Assembly: GCA_021613535.1 (NCBI GenBank)
Contig: CP075497.1
Location: forward strand, 11,718,001 to 11,782,000
Length of the DNA stretch: 64,000 nucleotides
Reading direction: 5' to 3'
Source: Adineta vaga
Taxonomy: Eukaryota > Rotifera
Part shown: one piece after another, positions 25,201 to 38,817 of the stretch
Layout: every line of letters starts with the position of its first letter
Numbering within the stretch: position 1 is the stretch's first letter
Notes under the pieces: generated by a model
The model's database searches: none
The model's input: the letters and a program-made list of their open reading frames with translations, nothing else
Told to the model about the DNA's origin: nothing
Made by a program: the position numbers and the translations under genes

Positions 25201-25845
25201 TTGACTTCTTTTGTTATTTTCTGTTCACTTCGATAATATTCCGTTCTAAATCGACAGATTAATCAACATATAAACAAAAGAATTGATATGAATAGATCGA
25301 TATTACCTGTGTTCGTATGTAGGACATACACGACGACCATTAGAACAATTGCGTGACCAGACTTTAACAAGATGATCATAACTTTTCAGACATGGAATCA
25401 ATTTTGCTATAGTACGTGTTTCAATTTTTGAACAAACATTTGGCCTTTAAAACAAACAAAATTGGAGACAATGTTTTTTTATGATTCAATTTATCTCTTT
25501 TGTGTTCATTGATAAAACAAAAGATGACGAAGAAAGAATATTGACAAAAGAGGATATTTTCATCAATGAAACAAACACATATTCGATAGAATAATGTCTC
25601 ATCTATTCTTACGACTGTCAAGTTCTCTTTGATCTTGTCTCCGTCAACGCGACAATACTAACTGATCTTTCGTCAATGTCAACATTTATCTTGGATCTAT
25701 ATATGTCTAGATTTTGCTTTTTAAGATAGAAATATACTTACATATCACTTGTCAATTCAATATCATTACTGGAATCATCTTCAATGTTTATTGTACTTGA
25801 CACGCCAATCAGCAAGAAAATCAGAAAATAACTTAATTGATGCAT
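22282..25845 (-). CDS. Secreted EMI-domain and multiple-EGF-like protein (MEGF10/PEAR1/SREC-like)
   Basis: Many small exons on the minus strand. The first encodes a signal peptide ([17 protein letters not shown]). An EMI domain follows across two exons ([36 protein letters not shown]). Then come about a dozen or more EGF-like/laminin-type cysteine modules with the recurrent pattern C-C-x-G-x-C-x-C-x-G-x-x-G-x-x-C, for example [19 protein letters not shown] and [19 protein letters not shown]. This is the layout of MEGF10/11, PEAR1 and Drosophila Draper, receptors for cell corpses or matrix. Here the last exon ends in a short polar tail ([12 protein letters not shown]) with no membrane segment, so the protein appears secreted. 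Exon joins are inferred. Confidence 0.85.
24877..24894. repeat. (TA)n microsatellite
   Basis: A pure alternating TA run of about 18 bases inside an intron of the EMI/EGF gene. Confidence 0.7.
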
Positions 25846-28800
25846 TTGTTAAGATGTAGAAATAATACGAATTTTTTTTGTATAGATATATCAAATCACT
25901 AGTTTGACCACTATCATTATTGTTGTTATTAGTATGCACAAATAGAGATGAAAAGTAAAGGAGAACAATACGATGGCGATGATGATGATGATGATGATCA
26001 GCGAATAGACAGATCTATATGTATATAGCTAAATGTGTGAAGAAGACACAAGCAGCAAATCAAGTACAATCGAAGGACAGGTGAATGAATGAATATGAAT
26101 ATAGCTCTTTCTATATGTATATATGTTTCTATCAGTGATTACGTTCGTATGTGAGTGTATGCGCGTATATATGAAGATACTGCTTAGAATGGTTAAACGA
26201 TGGACTAACGGGACGCACACGTATAAAAAAAAGGGAGAGTAAAAATGGTACAATTCTTTCTTTCTCCCTCTCTCTCTCTCTCTCTCTGTCCCCTTCACTT
26301 AATGATAGAACAACAATAACACTTAAGAGAACGAGAGAAGCATAGAAAGAGAGATTGCAAATAATAGCATCATTTTTTTTAGCATACACACGCGTACAAA
26401 CAAAAACAACAGACGACACATATGTATAACAGTATATGGATATATTGTTCTCTACATATTCTAAGAACTCACTGGAGTGCAGAAGAATAGAGTGTTACCT
26501 CTCTCGCTTTGCACAACTACCAACTGCTTCAAATACATATGACAATCGGATAGAATTGACTTTCCATTTATTGTTATTATAACAACCATTATTATTTCGG
26601 ATATATCACTATAACTGTTCTTATTAATACACACGAGGCGACAACTGATTATGCAAAGTACATACATATATATGACAATAAAACATAGAATGTAATCTAA
26701 TCGAATACATAAAGATCTTATTCATTTGTGGATGTCATTTAATCGAAGTTTAGAAGTCCTAGTCAGTCAGTATAGACTAATCATCAAGGAATTTCATCAT
26801 CGAAGAGTATCTCGATTCCAAGGAGTAATCTAGAAGGACATTCGAACCATATGTGATTCATAGTAGAGCAGAGTAAAAAAGAGAATTTAATTTTTAGAGT
26901 TTCCTTTGATATCGAATGTAATCATTATAAAAAAAAACTGTTGTTCAATTTAAATCTTCAAATGTCATTTTTATTTTTTTAATAGTTCGAATCGTATGAA
27001 TATGAAAGTTGATATAAACAGTTTGATCACTTCTGTTTATATCAGAAATGTAATCTAGATGAAGAAAGAACAGAACAGTTTTGCATAATCACACAAAATA
27101 TGTTCAGAAGGAGAATTAATAGTATTTTAATATTTCTAGATACTAAAACGTATTACTGAGTAGGATATATAATGTGTTTTGATAATTTTACTCACTCTTT
27201 AACACAAAGAGATGAATAAATGATAACGGTTATCAGACTATTTAAGTTCACGCTTATTTGTTTTTATTAATAGACGTCGAATCGAATAGAAACATTCTTC
27301 GATCACATTCTAAATGGGTACTGATGATCGCAGATGATACTGATAAAGAACAGGTGTATCAAATCTTAAATATAATATCGTTCTGTTCTACCTATATTCT
27401 ACATCATGCAGAACATCAACTAAGAATATCGTAGTAATTTGAGTATTAGCTAGATCTAAATAAGCTTGATAAATATCTTTTACACATGCATGTAGTATTT
27501 AGTTATTTGACGATGAACCTTATAATAGTAAAACAGAATATTTCGACAAGCATAGCCATCGATCGCTTAAATGATGTGAACAAGGTCAATATCATTCCTA
27601 AAATGTCAGGTATTATATGTACAACAATAAAATCACCTATAAAACGCTACCTTCATATTCGTTTTTGTCAATGAGATAGAAGTACGTCCAACAAGCAAAA
27701 CCATCAAATCTGGACCAACGCTGGAGTCTTTGCGAAGTGCAAAAATGACTTAGACCACGTCAGAAGATAAAGATTTTCATAAATATGTTTGACTGTTCTC
27801 AATATTCTATGTGATTTTTTTCATTTTCTTGTACATATTCTATCAATAATGAAGTTTTTTAAAACGAATTAGCACCATCTATAGATTTTGAGTAAAGATG
27901 CACTACATATTTTAGAATACTTTAACTCCTATTGAGAATTAAAACAATAGGAATGACTCGGTAATTTGTGTTCATTTTAATTCTAGCTCGACTCAAATTA
28001 TTCAAATGTTTTTACACGACCCTGCATTTATTTATCAAGAATTTACATACGAATAAACTAAACTTCCAAATCGATAAAGTATTTATAAATCACCTACTTT
28101 TGAACTCAACAGTGGTGTGTGCAGCATATTTACATATTAATCCCACCCACATCCCGAAACAGCTGCCAAAGAGATGCAAGGAGTAAAAAGTGTACATGCA
28201 AAAAATGTTTCTGCAATAATGAATAGTTAACAAAAAATCAAATACGTAGCTACTTTCCTCGTATGAAACTTACCCACATAACAACAACGGGACAACAACA
28301 ATCTTTCAATAGCTCAAACTTCACACATTCCGATGAAGCAGTCTTATGCTAAAGTAAGTAATTGATTTTTACAAAATTCAGATAATCATTATTATTTTTT
28401 AGGAGTTCTCTTCAAAGATCATACAGAAATTCAAGAAGCCATTGGAAGAAATAATTTCATGAACGAAGCGAATTACTTTCCAGATTGATCTTCTACAATC
28501 GATCCTTGATGATCTACAAAAGGTTTGAATGAAAAGCGTTTCTGAATTATTTGTTCTCAATCTTGAGGTGTGGGTGTGGGAGAGAATAGGTGTATCGATT
28601 ACATCCGCATCTTCACCCTAAAGAGCCAGCACAAATAGTTACTCGAGTGAATCCAGATTAAAGATATTGGGGAAGAGTACTCACACATAGAGTATCTCAT
28701 GAGTAGTGATAGATCTAGGCATGCTCTATTTTCAAGTATCTAAAAAGATTCAACACAGTGAAATTATTTCCTTTTTTTTATTTCAGACAGAATTTAAATA

Positions 28801-29905
28801 GACCATTGTATGCAACGATAATATTATCCAAAATTATGAAAACAACAATCATAGCGATACGTAGCGTAGAATCGCCAAATATAACAACATAATACAATAG
28901 TTTGAAAAGTTTTTTTTATCTTCGTGAAAGCATTGCACGAACTCGCTGACGCAAGCATATTTTCTTTACGGCTGATCCCTGTTGCCAACTTATGAACTAG
29001 ATAAAAAAGAATACCAATGGTTTGATGCATAATCGTATCATGTCTTAGTAGCTAAAGCTTGAAATGGGATAAAAGAAGAAAATTTTCATCTGTGTGGAAC
29101 TACTACGTTCCCTTATTTGATATTATCTCTCATAAAATTATATTTTGATCTTTGTTTCACTATTGGCTCTTGTTTGGTTTTGTCGTTCATACATTGTGTC
29201 AAAGCGAATAATTTATCTATTATCAAACCGGAGGCGTTCTATAACAAGATATTATGATTTAAACCGAACAGATTTAAATGTGATATCAAACAATTTACTA
29301 CATACAATTTGCCAACAAGAAAAATTATGAGGAACCAAATCAATTCAAAAAAATCTCACATGAACGAAGAAAATCAGATGATGAGCGTTTTTTATTGGCA
29401 ATCAAAGAACTGAACTAAAAGTATTTTTTATATGTTTTATATTTTATGTATTTAGCCATATCTTTAATAAAGAACAACATTTTCTAAAAATTCACGTTAT
29501 TTTATAAGCTGTGAAATATTCTTTTAAAAAATCTTCTGTTTGAGCATTTGGTAGAATACCTGACTGGTATGGATTTTAAATATTATGAACTCATCAACAG
29601 TAAAAATGATTACATATCAATGAATATGTTGAAGAAAGCAAATTTTCATATAAATTTATATTTATTTTTCACAATATCCTCTACTGCAAATAAGAAATTC
29701 AATAATTATCATCTTTCCTGAGAAATGCACGCACACTGAGAAAAATTTTGAAATTGCACAAAAAAAAACTAAAAGAAAACACACGATCATTATAATCGTG
29801 AAAGTGAAAAAGAAGAAGCACGCATACACACGCACACACACACAATTGTAAAGGAAATTTCATTGACTAGTTATTTGTAGGGCCGTTTTAGAAAAAATAA
29901 TTTGA
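25846..29905. other. 4-kb stretch without a supportable gene, possibly containing decayed coding fragments
   Basis: The first part is AT-rich with microsatellites (GAT repeats at 25976-25998, CT repeats at 26262-26288). From about 27.2 to 29.4 kb the composition is more balanced and resembles old coding DNA. For example, 28401-28478 reads as an open stretch with VLFKDHTEIQEAIG before stops in every frame. A TGTGGGTGTGGG run lies at 28569-28580. No intact gene or recognisable element end was found. Confidence 0.4.
28569..28580 (+). repeat. Two units of TGTGGG (bdelloid-type telomere motif), interstitial
   Basis: Exact TGTGGGTGTGGG in an otherwise AT-rich neighbourhood. The (TGTGGG)n repeat has been reported at bdelloid rotifer telomeres, so this may be a relic of a terminal or retroelement junction. 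It is short enough to occur by chance. Confidence 0.45.
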
Positions 29906-32733
29906 TTAAACATCTATTTTTTCTTCTTCAGCAAGACGAGCAACATTTGAAATAGGTACATTATTTTTAAATGAAGAATATGGTGCTCGAAATGTATTCA
30001 TCGATGGTGGTGGAAGTGGTGATGAAGATGAATCTGTACCACTACTTGTATATGTTGTTGCAGTTGAAATTGATAACGATAATGGTCGTCCCGAAATGAT
30101 CTGTCGTTGTTGTTTTAATACACAGATTGAATCATATCCACTATCTCGTGGTGGTTTTGCTAAAAAAATAGAGATAAAATAAATTAGTTGACAAAAAGGA
30201 AATGTAAACATACGTGGTGGAGTGGCAACAGAGGGCATTGACGAAAGATAAGGTGATGGTGGATAACTATTTCGAATGATTCGTGAAAATTGTTGATGAT
30301 CGGATAATGGTCGCATTGTTGAATTCTAAACAAAACATAATTAATAAGAATTATTTGATAGTATATTCAATGTAAAAATTTACTTTATGAAGAATTCGTA
30401 TTTGTCTATTCATTGAATCCGATGATTCAAATGATGTTCGATCACTACCATTTAAGTTAACAAGTCTTTCACGTTCTTCTGATGTAATATCATCATGTTC
30501 ATCTAATTTACTACTACAAGCACTATCATCATGAATAAATGGAGATTTTCTTTGTATTGTATCATATAAATTAAATCGTCGTGAAGTATCATATGTTTGA
30601 TTTGGTTTAAGAGCTTTTCGCTGACGAAATATATATGAATGTAAACAGAATGTTATCGATATTGTTATTATAATAAGAATTATCAATAGAAAAAATAGAA
30701 ATAAACCAATAATTACATAAGAATAATGATCAAATAATGGTAATGACCATGAAAAAATATTTTTATCACTAATAAATGATAGATTTGAAAATGATTGATT
30801 ATTATTTTCAATAATCTGATCGATTTGATTCATTTTTAAAGTGGATATATAGCAATCATGAGTTGTATTTAATCGATTTGGTTTACCATGATCCATTGCC
30901 ATTATACGTAAATGATAAGATGAGGATTGATTTAAAATTTCCGAGTTAAATACTTGACCTTGATCGTTAATTGTAAATAAATTCTCATAAGGTGAAAGAA
31001 TTGAATAAGATAAAAGTGCATTATCACCAATATCTAAATCGGTTGCAGATATTTGAAATAATGGGTTCTCTGAAACAAATGAAAAAAAGAAAATGTTCTT
31101 TAATTCTCAAAAATAGTTCATAAAACAAACCTAATGATTGATTTTCTGAAGGATTTATTTGTACATTACAATTAATTGATTGATTGAAAATAGGTGGTGA
31201 ATCATTTTCATCAATAATTACTATTTTATATTCTAAACGAACTTCTTTTGAAGGTTGTCCATGATCATAAATAATTAAGATAAAATTTTGTGAATAAATT
31301 CGACTATCTTCTCGATCAACTGAACTTTCCGTAATGAGTAAGAATGACTTTTGATCGATTGTTCTTATGCCAATTAAATCATTACCTTCTTCAATTCGAT
31401 AAGATAATTCACCATTTAATCCAGAATCTTGATCCGATATGGAAACATGTGCTAAAATTTGTCCAATTGGAGCATTTTCATGAATAGCTATTATCGAATC
31501 ATTAATAAGAGGTTGAACAAATGTTATGAATGCTTGTGGATGATTATCATTTTCATCAATGATTGAAATATCAATGGTAGCAAAACGTGCTAAAGAATTT
31601 TCACCTAAATCTCGAACTTGAATGGTTAAACGATATGATTGTTCTGATTCATAATCAAGTCGACCAACTAAAGTTAAACTGGAAAAAAAAGAAAACAAGA
31701 ATTTTCTATGAATAAATTCAAAATCGTTTTTATACATACATTCCAGTTGTATCACTGATACGAAAATGATCCATCCAATTCGATGATGGAAGACCATTTG
31801 TAATTGAATAATGAATCTATTAAAGAAATGAAAATGTAACGATATGAAAAAGAAATTCATCAATTTTACTTTTCCATTCAGTCCAATATCTTTATCTGTT
31901 GCATGAATACGTGTTAATTCTGTTCCTACAGGTGTATTTTCACTAACATTCAAATTAATATATTTTTCAGTCAGAACAACGGCATTATCATTCATATCCT
32001 ATTGTAAATAAAAATTATTTAGAAAAGAAACAATTTGATTTTCAGAAATACATACATCAATTTTAATATATAATTTTGTTGAACTCTGTCGTTTAGGTTG
32101 CCCATTATCAAAAGCAATCAATTCATATTCATAATGATCTCGTTCTTCTCGATCGATCTCTTTAATTACTTTTAATATTAAACCACCATTTGTCTTTGTC
32201 ACTAATTCAAATGGTCCATCGTTATTATTTTCATCTAAACGTTTCAGTTCATAATTAATTCGACTATTTTCACCAAGATCCGCATCATTTGCTTGTTCTA
32301 GAGCTAACTCATAACCTATTGGACTATTTTCCATTAAATTAAATTCATAATTTTTCGAAAGAAATCTCGGTGTATGATCATTTATATCATCAATATTCAA
32401 AATAAGTTGTAAAAGACGATATGGTGTTTGCCATTCAATTAATTCAATCGTTAATTGACACTGTAAACATGAACATAAACGTTGTGAACATAAATCTTCT
32501 CGATCAATCGAACGTGCCAGTAAAAGATGACCGTTAGAAGAATCATATCGTACAAATGAATTTTGATTTCTTCCTGTATCGAATAAACGATAAGTGATTG
32601 AATTTGTTGTTGTAAACAAAATTGTCGATAGAGGTAATTCTTCATCAACACGGATATGAATTATTTGTTGATCTTGATTTTTACAAAATACATTTGAAAC
32701 GATAAATAATAAGAAAAAAGATATAGAAAACAT
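29906..32733 (-). CDS. Protocadherin-like single-pass adhesion protein with five cadherin repeats
   Basis: Multi-exon gene from ATG 32733 with a signal peptide (MFSISFFLLFIVSNVFC). Cadherin repeats are marked by the calcium-binding motifs DDINDHTPRF, DDMNDNAVV, DENDNHPQAF and DENDSPPIF, with LDYESEQSYRL and DRE-type motifs between them, and a fifth repeat before the membrane. The transmembrane helix is YVIIGLFLFFLLIILIII. The cytoplasmic tail of about 230 residues is serine-rich with DSGYDSI and proline-rich segments, and lacks a catenin-binding domain that I can recognise. The protein would mediate calcium-dependent cell contact. Some introns fall inside the repeats, unlike vertebrate clustered protocadherins, where one exon encodes the ectodomain. 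Confidence 0.9.
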
Positions 32734-35700
32734 GATCTACAAATAAAAACAGATGGATAGAAAATCTTCCTCATTAATCAATCATCTGCACACTTTCTAC
32801 TTCATGAAATTGAACTCGTTTTTTTTCTTCTTTCTCGCAAATTATCACCTCTTATACTTTCAATGAATTGAGAACATAGACAGGTGTGCAGATGTATTAT
32901 GTCCAGAAAAGAAACGAGAAGAAGGATATACGCCCAAGAAAAATAGAAAGAGAAAGTTCCGGTATTCGTCTATACGAGACGAAAAATGACATCGTCTCAT
33001 TCTGATCTAATCATCGGAATGAGATTGTATTCACTGCCAATTCTCATCTTATTGAGGAAATGAGATGGAAGATGAACGCGATGGACCGAATTGAATATGT
33101 ATTGCAGACACTAACGCCCATTGGCGACTATTTGTTTTGACTTGCTTTCCTTCGATTTATGAAATATCGCAATGAACAAACGAAGAGAGAGAAAGTGAGG
33201 AAAAAAACCTTGACTGTCAATAGAAGAAAAAAGAGCATATGGCACAAACAAATTAGAAAATAACGATAGGAAGAATTATTGAACTTTTAATTGGCTCAAG
33301 CTTGAGGCAATGTCTCTTGATCATGAACTAGTGATGGTACTACTATGATGATTATTTCTGCTCGGGTGACTTAAACAATAAACTATTTGCGAGAAGATCA
33401 GAAAATGTTTTTCAACCAGAACTGATTTCATCATTAGAAAAAAAAGATAAAGAAAAATTGTTCTTTCTTGATGAACATTTTCTTTTCGGAAAAATAAAAC
33501 TAATATCATTCATCTGGTCGTACTTTGTTCATCAAATAAAAGTTCAATCAAATCTTCAGGCTTTCTTGTATACAGATCAATATCTTACTTGTTGTTTTTC
33601 ATTGTCTAGACATGAATACATCGATTTTCTGTGTTTTACTTACCTTGCCTTAGGAAGATAACAATACATTCATATTGTTATTTCTTTTTATTCTAATTGT
33701 TAACTGTTCTTTTTTTCTCTGTCTCTCTGTCTCTCTCTCTTTCTCAGGGTGTCCGCTGACATTGTCGACAACTTGAATCAATGGAGAAGAAGAAGAAGAA
33801 GTTTTGACTCTTGATGACTGTAGAATATTATTGAAAATGATCGAATGAATAAATGAATGTTGATCGAACGGATGTTGCCCGTTTTTTTTCTTCTTCTAAG
33901 TGTTATGAATGTAAACAGTTGAGTGGTAACTGCCTATTTAAATTCACATTGTAATGACGGGACACATACTTATACGCGCACGCGTATGTGTGCTCACAAT
34001 CAATTGAACGTCTCGAATGATTGAATTTTTGTATCTTCTTTTTTTCTCTTCTCTAATCAATAGAAATCAAAATGACGAAAAAGGAAGAAGAGAAAAACTA
34101 TAAAAGGAAATCTGCACTATTGATTGCCGCTGAAGTTCGAAGGTCACTCTGATGATATGATTTAACGGAAACACAACCATACATTTATTTCAATGTCAAG
34201 ATCTGATTATCTCAAGTAACATCGTCGATTCCGCTAGGCATTTATTTATTTTAAAGACATCATTATGATGTTTGACCATGTTCCTGTCTGTCTATCTATC
34301 AGTCTGTCGTTTTCTATTGAGATAAACGGTCTGTTATAATTACTTATGAAATAATTACTGACAAGAAGGACTACTAGTCAGATACTTAAAAAGAATATTC
34401 TCAACACTTCAATTATTAATAAAAGCAATATCCTACTTTTCTTCAATAAACCTTTTTTTCCGGTCGCGTGTCAATATTCATCCATACATATACATATTAA
34501 AACGAATACCTGTATGGATTCAAATATATACATATATATATATACTTGACCCAATCTAAAAATGAGTAACAGCTGCCATTTTACGTTCGCGCATACTTAC
34601 AGTCATATGTACAGACAGTATACAAGTATCAGAAAAAAAGAAAGAAAGAGTCCTTATGTCATTCATTCACTTATTCATTCAAGCCTTACATATACACTAA
34701 ATACTTGTTATTTATTCAATCCATTAGTGTGAAGACATAAGTCGTCTTGCTCAAGATGTTTTTGCATGACTGTAACTTATTCAGTTTATTCGTTTTCTTT
34801 TGTCTTTCATTATGACTCTATTCTTTGGACTTATGGGACTTACTTGTTGATTTTTAATTATAGAGTAACAGATTGGTGATGAGAATCACTGATAGGAATC
34901 TGTGACGCATACACACACAAACACATGCATAAATTGAATACTGACAAAGATCGTCCATTCTATACGCGTGTATGTGAAAGATTCGGTTACATCATTTTCT
35001 GTAAAGGAGAAAATGAGAGCCACCAGTACTCTTGGTCCTTTCTCTTTTTTTTATGATTATTTGATGAACGGACAACGGCAATAGCAACAGCCGTCGAAGA
35101 AGAAAAAGGGGGGAGAAAAAGTGGTGCATACATACGTCAAAGCAGGAAGGAAGTCTTTAAGTAGAGTTATAAGGGAAAGAGAAGCGAGAGAAAGGAGAAG
35201 AAGGATCAATCATGAAAAACAACCAGAAAGAATAAAAGAAGTGTCCGATCAGTCGAATGAAGAGAAAAAAAGGGGAATCTGAAGCGAAAAAAAAACTAAT
35301 AGAAAACTATCAAATACATTCTAATGTTTATCCAACTATAATGAACTTTTCTTTTTTTGTTGAAGATTGTAAAAGATAAACAAAACAATCTTTCTTTTCT
35401 AAGTTTTCATATGATGAAGATGATTTTTCTTTCTCGCGTCTTGAGTTGATTTTTCTATTATATAAAGAATAAAGGTTGACATCAATATTTTTTCAAGATG
35501 AGAAAAAAAGAGATCGACAGAGAAAAGAAAGTATACTCTTGAGAAGGACAATGATTGTCAAGTATGAAGTGGAACGTAGTGAGAACAAATGCAGCTCGTC
35601 TTCATTCAAGGATCACCGTATGCATACGTATGTGTTTTAAAAAAATCTATTCTATTGTTCATTGAATAATGATGAAGAAGAAAAAGAAGAAATTCTTTCA

Positions 35701-38700
35701 CTCTAAACGACACGTTCTATTCATCTTTTGTTCTTTCATTCATTTTTTTTCAACTTCGATGCAGTGACTTTGCATCATCACGTTTTTCCATCTGTCTCAT
35801 ACATTTGTTGCTGTCGCTACTCATTAGTTGGTCAGATTTCTGTTCATGAACGTGCTCACTAGCCTAATTGATGTCAAAGATAGAAGAAGAATAAGAACGA
35901 GCCTTACTCCTATAATCATAAGTGACACGGGTTGTCGCTCTTTCTCTCTCTCTTTCTCTCTCTCTTTTGCCGTTCGTTCGTCTAGCATTAGGCATGACAA
36001 GACCAGATAAAATATTAATCAGCTAAATTGCACAATCACGATTGTCTTCCTTTCATAAAATCCTATTCATTATTCTATCGATATTATTGAAGACTATTGG
36101 GAGACAGTCAAATTTCTTTTAGAACGTCTTTTTAGATTAGATTCAAACAAAGACGAAAGAAAAAATCACCTGTCTCCATTATGTCGATTCTCTCTTTTTC
36201 TTTGTATGTATAACTAATGCGTCGATTATGCAAGTGAATAATTTCAACATAGACATAAGATTGATTTCGAAGAAGAAGAAGAAGAAGAAAATTTCAAGAA
36301 TAAACAATTTCCTCGTCTACAATGACACAAGTGATTTTGTATTACACTGAAAATGTCTTACTTCTGTGTATATAAGTATATATCTATCTTGACACAAGTA
36401 GTAGCTCACTTGATGTTTCTCGTTCACTTGATTTCAGTAAGAATCTAATCATTGTCAAGAATGCACACAATTATATACTCAAATTTCACTCTACTATTCG
36501 CTAAATAAAAGATTGGGTGTGAAACAGAATATAGGTCCATGGTCGCGTGTCCTTCTCACTTTACTTTTTTCGGATATATATATATACTGTAACGAATAAA
36601 GAAGGGAAAAAGAAAAGAAAATGAGTGTTCATTTATAATGATGTGATGTCATAAGTATGAAAAAAAAAGAAGAAAGAATATTTCGACACGAGAAAGGAAT
36701 AAAAGACATTTGCAAGGTGTATTTAGTTTAAATCGACATTCAACATCATAAAAGAAAAGCAAGGAGAATAAAAAACGAGAAAAAAAAGGAACATTAACAT
36801 AAATTTTCCGGACATAAATATTAAATGTATACAAAGTCAATGTGATTAGTAATCGATTGAATGTCATTGAACAATGTTCTCCATCGAAGAAAGACTATTC
36901 AACAAATTACAATACACAAATCTCTCACCTTAAATCAATGACCTCCGTTTGTCATCTTTATTGACATCCATATATATGTACACATGGAACATTGAAAAAA
37001 ATTGGGTTATGAAACAATCAATCCATAACTCATCGTACATACATATATATATACATACTATCATGCTAAGTCAATTATCCATAGTAATACAAGTAGAAAG
37101 CACAGGCTGCTCTACTCATCAGCATTCCATCCTCAACGCTTACATCATGATGATGATCAGTGAGGTGATACGTCAAGGGTATTCCTTCTCACACTCATCA
37201 TAAATTCATTCCAGCAAAAGCGTGTTACATTTCATATTGATGAGAACGACTGATGCAACAAATATTTACCTTGAGCTTTGACAAGATTCATTCTTATAAA
37301 AGAGAAAAATTTGATCAATTTAGTAATTGCCCAATCATCATCTGAACAGTAGCAGCAAGTGTGACGATGTATTTACGTTATAGAATTGACACACTGTGTT
37401 TTTGATGTATGCCGTTGATCGACATCGATCGATTAATTGATAGAAGAGAAGAAAAAACGATTTGCAATCAACCGCATACTGTGAACAAGAATATAAGCAA
37501 GGACGGTAATGAATGGCAATGTGTATGTTTGTTTACGGTACTAGCCTATCATCATCATCAATACAACTACATATATACATCTGTGCGGTCAAAAGGAATA
37601 ATTTGTATGTTATAGTGCCGGTCAGTTCGCGTCGTTTTTTTAAGTTTAAAAGCATTTATGTAGAAAAAAATTCTCTTTGAAGAAAATGAGTAAAAGAAAG
37701 AATAGGAATGCATGTTGAGAGCAGATGGACAAACGAGAATGAACAAAAAGATCGATAAGCGATGCAGTGACCGTAGCATGACAAGATAGATATTTTTTAG
37801 ATATTGATCATGAATGACAAGTTCCTGGCATCATCATGGCTATCATTATCGACATGGGACTTCAAGGACATGAATAAAAGAAGTCAGATCAAATGAATAG
37901 ATAACAACAACAAAAATATCCTATTGGGACATTTCGACGAAATTTACTTTCAAAATATATACAAATCACATAGGAATGCATTGATTTATGCATTGTTTCT
38001 ATGTTTATATTTTCAATTGATAATTGATTTGAACGTTATTATTACAAAGAATGATAAACAATATGTAATCAATTGAATAATCCAATGTACCTGTTAACAA
38101 TTATTCTAATCTTATTTGTCGAAATCATTGATGACTTCGATGAGAATTCGTCTAATGGTGCTTTGTGCATGTCTATGCCTTGAAGGCATTGTAAATTTCT
38201 TGTTCAACTATCAACACATCTTCTTGATCTTCATTTGCTCTCTCTTCACACACACACACACACACACACATAATAGTAATTAATTTGCTTGTCCGGTTTT
38301 TTTGCTGATATTCTTTCAAAGATTCATCTGCTAATGCTTATCTTCTTCTTCATCATTTTACTTGATATGTATGGCGAACAAGTCGGGTGATGTCCAATGA
38401 CGATCGCATAGATCAAACATGTGAGATCTTATCGCATGTTCATGTCCGCATACGCAAGATTAACAGACATAAAATACATACCCAGACACTTCATTTGTTG
38501 AGAGAAAAAGAAGAAAAACGAGAGCTAATATTGCCTCACATTGAACAGATTAGGTCGACAATGATAGGACCATTGTTATGATGAACTGAAGAGAAAGAAT
38601 TAGCCGAGTGTATAGATATGAATCAAATCTGTTCTTTATTATCGTTCATCAAATAACAATGACATATGAATAAGCCATTTAAAAAATGAAAAAAAAATCT

Positions 38701-38817
38701 ATCAAGAATATTAATCTAACAACAAATGTAGAGAATTCTTGCAGATTATATTCTGAATTTTATCATGAAATTAAAGATTTATAGATTTACACATTTAAAA
38801 AAAGAGAAAAAAAGGAT
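32734..38817. other. 6-kb gene-free stretch upstream of the protocadherin
   Basis: AT-rich DNA with many purine or pyrimidine simple tracts: GAAGAA near 33787 and 36269, CT near 33718-33747 and 35938-35967, TA near 34528 and 36577, and a CA run at 38248-38270. No conserved coding segment in any frame. It probably holds 5' regulatory DNA of the protocadherin, but I see no specific site. Confidence 0.4.
38248..38270. repeat. (CA)n microsatellite
   Basis: A pure CA dinucleotide run of about 11 units. Confidence 0.85.

Noticed and set aside
26029-26419. Overlapping minus-strand open frames of 89 and 95 residues
   Set aside because: Produced by CT/GA simple repeats; their arginine-glutamate runs are repeat translation.
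26976-26995. Possible tRNA T-arm (GTTCGAATC)
   Set aside because: No acceptor, D-arm or anticodon stem can be folded around it. No tRNA or rRNA gene was recognised anywhere in the window.
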